A DNA stretch of 64,000 nucleotides from assembly GCA_024803745.1 (NCBI GenBank), contig JANJXV010000016.1:39785001-39849000 (forward strand). Direction: 5' to 3'. Both the position numbers and the translations under genes were made by a program. Each line of letters begins with the position of its first letter. The stretch's first letter is position 1. The DNA comes from Megascapheus bottae (Eukaryota; Chordata; Mammalia; Rodentia; Geomyidae). The notes beneath the pieces were generated by a model. That model did not search any database. It worked only from the letters and a program-made list of their open reading frames with translations, and was not told the origin of the DNA. Positions 59,381 to 64,000 of the stretch are shown here, in pieces.

Positions 59381-59417
<37 letters not shown>

Positions 59418-59614
59418 AGAAGAAGAAGAAGAAGAAGAAGAAGAAGAAGAAGAAGAAGAAGAGGAGGAGGAGGAGGAGGAGGAGGAGGAGGAGGAGGAGG
59501 AGGAGGAGGAGGAGGAGGAGGAAGAGGAAGAAGAGGAAGAAGAGGAGGAGGAGGAGGAGGAGCAGGAGGAGGAGGAGGAAAGAAGGAAGGAAGGAAGGGA
59601 GGGAGGAAAGGAAA
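59381..59614 (+). repeat. (GAA)n/(GGA)n array, 234 nt nearly pure purine
   Basis: GAA units (to about 59460) give way to GGA units (to about 59520), then mixed GAA/GGA and a GGAA/GGGA end. A single pyrimidine, C at 59563, breaks the run. Open frames in all three plus phases translate to Lys/Arg, Arg or Gly homopolymers and are not genes. Confidence 0.98.
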
Positions 59615-60754
59615 TAGAATGTGATAAAGTAAGCTGTCATTATTATAAATGTATACAAGAATTCTTCTGATGGAGAAGAGGGTACTTACTGACTTAGGTT
59701 GGGCACTTAAAAGGAACCTTACAAATGTAGGCTACTCTATTTAGCCATATCCCTTCTGAAGTCTCCACGCTTAGCTTTTGGAGTTGCCTCGTTCTGTGAA
59801 TGGTACAGGTTGTGGTGGCTGGGCTCTTACAGCCAGCCTGGGGGTAGTGAGCACACCAGGGGAGAGGATCCCATGAGATCTATGTGGTTACAGATCTGGG
59901 CACAACATTGCGAGCTCAGGCTTCATGGGAGACACAGATGTTTATGACAGATCCCTGGTGTCTGTGGGGGACAGTAAGGACAAGTAGCCTGTACTCAGGA
60001 CTCACAGAGTTCAATACTGTGGATGCTTGATCCATTTTCTCAAAAAACAACTGAGTTCCACCAGTCAACACACCTGAAACATCTCACCTTACCACTTTGT
60101 ATAATCACATTAACTTTACCTTGGGATTTTTGTGGGGTTTTATTGGCACTATTAACATTTGGGGGTGATATATTTTTAAAATATATATAAGAGCAGGGAT
60201 GCACTCCGCAGATCACACATGGATTCCAACACAACAAGCAATTGTGTAGGCCTGACTAAGAGCTAGTCCACATCAAAGGAGATGAGAAATGCAAGGGAAA
60301 TGAAAAAAAACAACAACCGGTTTTGAAATATTTTATTATTAGTTTGTTTATATATTTATTTATTTGCTTATCTTACCTTGCTGGGTCAAAACTGCCGGTA
60401 ACAAATCTGCCAATCCTGTGGACACAGCAGTGTGATAGTGGTGATGGGACACATGGGTTTTCCCTCCTCTGTCACCTGGGGAATAGCAGGACACTTCGGA
60501 GAATTGGCTGAACCTAAGACTGGGGCAGGGATAGTACAAGAAACGCCTGTTGTGATACTAGAAAGTAAGGAAGTGTTCAAAAGTAAAATTTACAAAGGAA
60601 ACGAGAGTAAATACAGAACAACCAAACAATATATTCTTGTCAATGAGGTGCAGTAAAAAAATCAGTTACTAATGATCAAAGGTGTAAAAATGCATCCCTA
60701 TATATGTAATATAGGGATATTTGAATATATATGAATATATAGGGAGATAAATGA
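59615..60754. other. Non-coding, no gene seen
   Basis: GC-richer patches occur at 59800-60000 and 60400-60550. No repeat or exon is recognised. Both strands stay open for about 62-74 codons around 60323-60656 without known domains. Confidence 0.45.
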
Positions 60755-60781
60755 AGATAGATAGATAGATAGATAGATAGA
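60755..60781. repeat. (GATA)n microsatellite
   Basis: About six GATA units next to an AT-rich (TATA/GAATATA) stretch. Confidence 0.93.
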
Positions 60782-60912
60782 ATGTATGTGAATCAATATT
60801 GAAACTTCGGAGGCAGATATATTTGCCCAAACCAGTTGGTATTGGAATAGACTGCAATCCTCTTGAGAAAAATCCACATAAGAAAAATTAAAGACAAAAA
60901 TCCAGACACAAC

Positions 60913-61038
60913 TCTCCCTCTCCCTCTCCCCTATTCCTCTCCCTCTTTCTCCTACTGTCCCTCTACCTCTCTCCCTCTCTCTCCATCTGTCTCTCTATCT
61001 CCCTGCCCTCCCCCGCCCCTGTCCTGCCTTGTCCTTCT
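60913..61038 (+). repeat. CT-rich low-complexity tract
   Basis: Irregular CTCCCT and CTCTCC units over about 125 bp. It gives Ser/Pro/Leu-rich frames on the plus strand and Arg/Gly/Glu-rich frames on the minus strand. Confidence 0.9.
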
Positions 61039-61569
61039 CCTGGTGATTCCTGAAGCCAACTTCATGAAAGGCGGTTCTTCAGACTGACAGGAGATCTCAC
61101 TGTTGAAGAGGGGCAAAAGATTTCTTTCCTGATCCTCTGTGATGTAAGATGATAGCCAAGAGAAACTACAGAAGCAAATCACAAAAAGTGGATTCCGCTA
61201 TAGCTCTTTCTGGACATGGGAGTTTGAAAAAATCAAGAGTCAGGGATGTTTTGCTTTTAATGACTGTTTTCTTTTTGAAGTGAAAATCTTAATCACCTAC
61301 TGAGAGTGAAGTGACTGAGGAAAAAAAAATGACTTAGCAGGACTCCTAGAAATTAAGCAGAATTTCTGAGAAAAGACCAAAGTTCATGGGATGTATTTCT
61401 GAATGCCATGAATAATGAGCTGAGATTGGGGCAGTGACTTACCATAGGCATGTGCATATTTGTAATTATGTCAATAAATTGTTTAAAATATCTCTAAAGT
61501 AGACTCACCATAATTTCTTTCTTTTTCATTCCCATAACTTGTAAAAATTATACTATCATAAAAGAGCTA
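61039..61569. other. Non-coding, no gene seen
   Basis: No recognised repeat or exon. Confidence 0.5.
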
Positions 61570-61685
61570 CTTTTCATTTATTTGTTTAATAAATGTTTCA
61601 GCTCTGGGCATACTACACTAAATAAATCAGATAAGAATGTCTGTTCTTCTGAGGCTGATGCTCTAGCGAATTAAGAGCTTTACTG
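61570..61685 (-). mobile_element. L2-like 3' end, tentative
   Basis: The order tttgtttaataaatgtttca, gctctgggcatactacacta, aataaatcagataagaatgt and aggctgatgctcta resembles the reversed L2 3' end ('…caacaaatatttattgagc…ggcactg…gggatacaa…aagacagac…gagctcacattcta'). Diverged. Confidence 0.5.
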
Positions 61686-62480
61686 AAACATGAAATACTT
61701 AATGAGGATATATTTGGTATTTCCATTAAGACAAAGAAGCGAGGCAGAGAGGACTGGAAGAAGGGTATGTTTTCAGATGACAAATAGAGAGACCTATCAG
61801 GTCTTCCTGGAATAGTAACTTGTAAGGAAATTGCTTGGAGGGGGTGGTGAAAGGACAGGAAGCATGTAAGCTATCAGATGTCCAGGCCCAAAGGAGGAAA
61901 GAATGCACTGTAGACTGAGTGGACAAAGCAAGGACATTCGCTGATGACAGCACTCAGAGGTGTAGATCTGGGGAACATTTTTAGCCACCTAAAGACTTAA
62001 CTTTTAGTTTTAATGAGATGAACGACCACAGGAAAATATGAGCACAAGAGTGAGGAAGGTGGACATATTTTTGAAAAATCACTTTTGCTTCTATCTTAAG
62101 AAATAAGTTTTCGTAAAGAAGGAAGCAGAGATATTAACTATTAAAATAAAATAGACAAGGGACAGTTTAGCAGGGCAAAGAGCAGTCACAGAGGAGGGAA
62201 GTGGAGAGGGAAACAACTGGACGATTACGTCAAGTTTTAAAAAGTTTGACCTAATGATATATTCCAAGTAGAGGTGTTAATTACACTTTAAAACATTTGA
62301 ACTAGGAAGTCAAAGGGGTACCTGAGATACTATAAGTTAATTTCAGAAATTTAAATATATCCATGCACTTGAATGAAAAGTCAATAGAGTACACACACAA
62401 GGGAAAGAAGTTGTGCTGGTATATTCCAGCGATTGGTGAATAGAAATTAGATATTGGGAAGATACTGCATTATGATTCTG
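61686..62480. repeat. Possible continuation of an ancient repeat
   Basis: Phrases such as aaatcacttttgcttctatc and aagtagaggtgttaattaca recall an ancient mammalian repeat often found beside L2-type ends. The similarity is from memory and weak, and boundaries are arbitrary. No gene is seen in this stretch. Confidence 0.3.
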
Positions 62481-63191
62481 TGAAATGCATACAAAGAAAG
62501 TGTGTTTTAAGGAGCTGAGGAACTCATGGTTACAAATGCTGCATTTACACAATTTCTTTTTTTTGGGGGGGGGTTTCAAAAACCTCACTCTACCTCTTGA
62601 CCACATTCCCACCTGCATTGAGTAATACTTTCAACTCAAATAAGATGAAGATTGAGCACAGAGTGTTTGACACATTTGACAATGTGGAAAGCATGGAAAG
62701 TCTTCAGACAATGTTTGAAAAGGTAGGGCAAAAGCTGATTACAATGAGTTGAAGCAAAAGCAGGTGAAGAATAATTGGTAAATTGAATCCAATTTAAAAG
62801 AAAATTTGTGGTGAATGGAGTGCTGAAATATAGAATTTTCTAAAGAAAGATGGAGGGCTCAAAGTTCAGTTTGTTTTATGACTTTGTTCTGTTCAGGGGT
62901 GTCAAAACATACTTTTTTCTCAACACGTTGATTAAGATGCATAGTAAACTAAAGCATGCCTATGATAACAGAGGGAATTTCTGCATCATGATTTTATGAA
63001 CCAGAAATTATATTTCTATAGTAGTCAATCTCATTCCTCCTTAAAAATATGCAAAGTATACACTGTTATATTAGGTATCTTATCATCATTCCACTAATGT
63101 TAAGATTATTGGAACAGAATTTTAGGGGGTTCTGTACTGTTTTTAAATGATTGCAAATCATTCTAGCATATGACTTAAACAAGGTCCTAAC
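62481..63191. other. Non-coding, no gene seen
   Basis: A G run sits at 62565-62573. No exon or named repeat is recognised. Confidence 0.5.
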
Positions 63192-63391
63192 AGTTTTTGT
63201 TTTTGCCAGTCCTGGGGCTTGAACTCAGGACCTGAGCACTGTCCTTGGTTTTTCTCAAGGCTAGAGCTGTACCACTTGAGCCAAGCCCCACTTCTGGCTT
63301 CTTTTCTATGTATATGGTACCTAGGAATTGAACCCGGGTCTTCATGCATGCTAGGCAAGCACTCTACCACTAGGCCAAAACTCCCGGCTCA
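63192..63391 (-). mobile_element. IDL-Geo dimeric SINE
   Basis: Reversed Geo monomer (gccagtcctggggcttgaac, accacttgagccaagcccca), then the reversed ID-like monomer with a perfect reversed B box (ggaattgaacc, 63324-63334) and ctaggcaagcactctaccac. Full length and little diverged. The tail is short and I found no clear target-site duplication. Confidence 0.93.
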
Positions 63392-63486
63392 GAATTCAAA
63401 ACATTTTTGAAAGATTTTTCAGACTGATTTTGGAATTTATCTTCTTAGACATTTTCAATATTTTTTGTCTTTTATTTTCTGCTTAA

Positions 63487-63610
63487 ATAGGTATTTATTC
63501 TTACATTCATATTTTTGTTAGGAATATAGACCTGATAACCTTTCTTCCATAGGTGTCTGTTCTTACAGTTCATAGTTTTGTTATAAATATACACCTGATG
63601 ACCTTTCTGT
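63487..63610 (+). repeat. Two-copy tandem duplication, 62-bp unit
   Basis: Unit 1 (63487-63548) and unit 2 (63549-63610) share ataggt, attcttaca/gttcttaca, ttttgtta, aatata, acctgat and acctttct in the same order and spacing. They differ at roughly one base in five. Not a known family. Confidence 0.85.
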
Positions 63611-63717
63611 TATTTGTGGTAATAGTGGTATTTTTTTTAACACAAAACATCCTATGATCAGAAGAGTAGATTTTGAGATCCATTTAACGATCGAGTGACT
63701 CTAATCCATGGTCATCT

Positions 63718-63920
63718 TTTGTGGCTGGAGGCAGTGGCTCAATCCTGTTCCTCCACTCCTTGGTATGTGGAAATGGGGAGGCTTGAGATTCGCGGTCAGC
63801 TGGAGCACAAAGTCAGAGCTACAGCATCTCAGGAAAAGAACCTGAAGTTCCAGCCCCAGGGGGAGCCTTGGCCTGGGAGTCACGACCTGTGGCTGGTGAA
63901 GGAAAGGGCTGTGGGACTTG
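63718..63920 (+). repeat. GC-rich SINE-like block, unclassified
   Basis: Begins gtggctggaggcagtggctc, contains aggcttgagattcgcggtca and ends in aaaaga-free GC-rich text with ggacttgaacctaca. Parts resemble the head of the chimeric SINE and a B-box-like motif, but the middle does not match other copies here. An 81-codon plus frame overlaps it and is not supported as a gene. Confidence 0.35.
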
Positions 63921-64000
63921 AACCTACAGTTCTCACCTAACAGACCCTTGGCTCAGATTTCAAACCCTGCTATTTCTGTAACAGCACCAGCCAAAACAAT

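Noticed and set aside
59327..59658. Open frames of 83-107 codons encoding Lys/Arg, Gly or Leu homopolymers
   Set aside because: They are translations of the GAA/GGA array in several phases and both strands.

Overview
The window looks like nuclear DNA from a rodent of the superfamily Geomyoidea (kangaroo rats, pocket mice, pocket gophers). It is AT-rich and CpG-poor, and it is filled with retroposons and long microsatellites. The call rests on several copies of a two-part SINE that matches the description of IDL-Geo, a family reported only from Geomyoidea. Its left part is ID-like (tRNA-Ala-derived) and its right part is the 'Geo' monomer. A second SINE type here joins a 7SL/B1-like head to the same Geo tail. 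B1-like, ID-like, L1, MIR and MER5-like copies complete a rodent profile. Genus and species cannot be fixed by eye.

I recognise no protein-coding exon, no functional RNA gene and no CRISPR, operon or prophage-like feature. The window reads as intergenic DNA or a large intron. The longest open frames (about 60 to 147 codons) have no recognisable domains. Those that do look familiar are L1 ORF2 relics, SINE sequence, or low-complexity translations of microsatellites.

Layout. 0.5-10 kb: four 5'-truncated L1 tails in the same (+) orientation, three with clear and one with slightly degraded target-site duplications (TSDs), plus SINEs at 3.6, 6.3 and 6.9 kb. 10.3-20.3 kb: old SINEs, a (CA)n, a possible relic promoter or LTR at 11.9 kb, a 20-bp tandem repeat and two MER5-like fossils. 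20.3-21.9 kb: the longest L1 piece (ORF2 C-terminal part plus 3' UTR). 22-31 kb: MIR, chimeric SINEs and a long (CT)n. 31-36.7 kb: a SINE cluster, an old L1 tail seeding a (TATC)n, and a (GT)n beside a SINE. 40-47 kb: minus-strand L1 tails, a clean IDL-Geo copy, an ID element and a MIR. 47.8-51.5 kb: purine-rich and GATA arrays. 52.5-55 kb: minus-strand L1 pieces. 57-64 kb: MIR, L2-like and B1 fossils, a 234-nt almost pure purine tract grown out of a SINE, and a 62-bp tandem duplication near the right end.

No genes are seen working together. The main content is a record of L1-driven insertion, with boundaries set to the base for nine elements by TSDs. I found no undescribed biological system. 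The observations most worth following are the tRNA-like promoter boxes inside the Geo monomer, its sharing by two SINE types, and the TATA-hairpin-AATAAA module at 11.9 kb.
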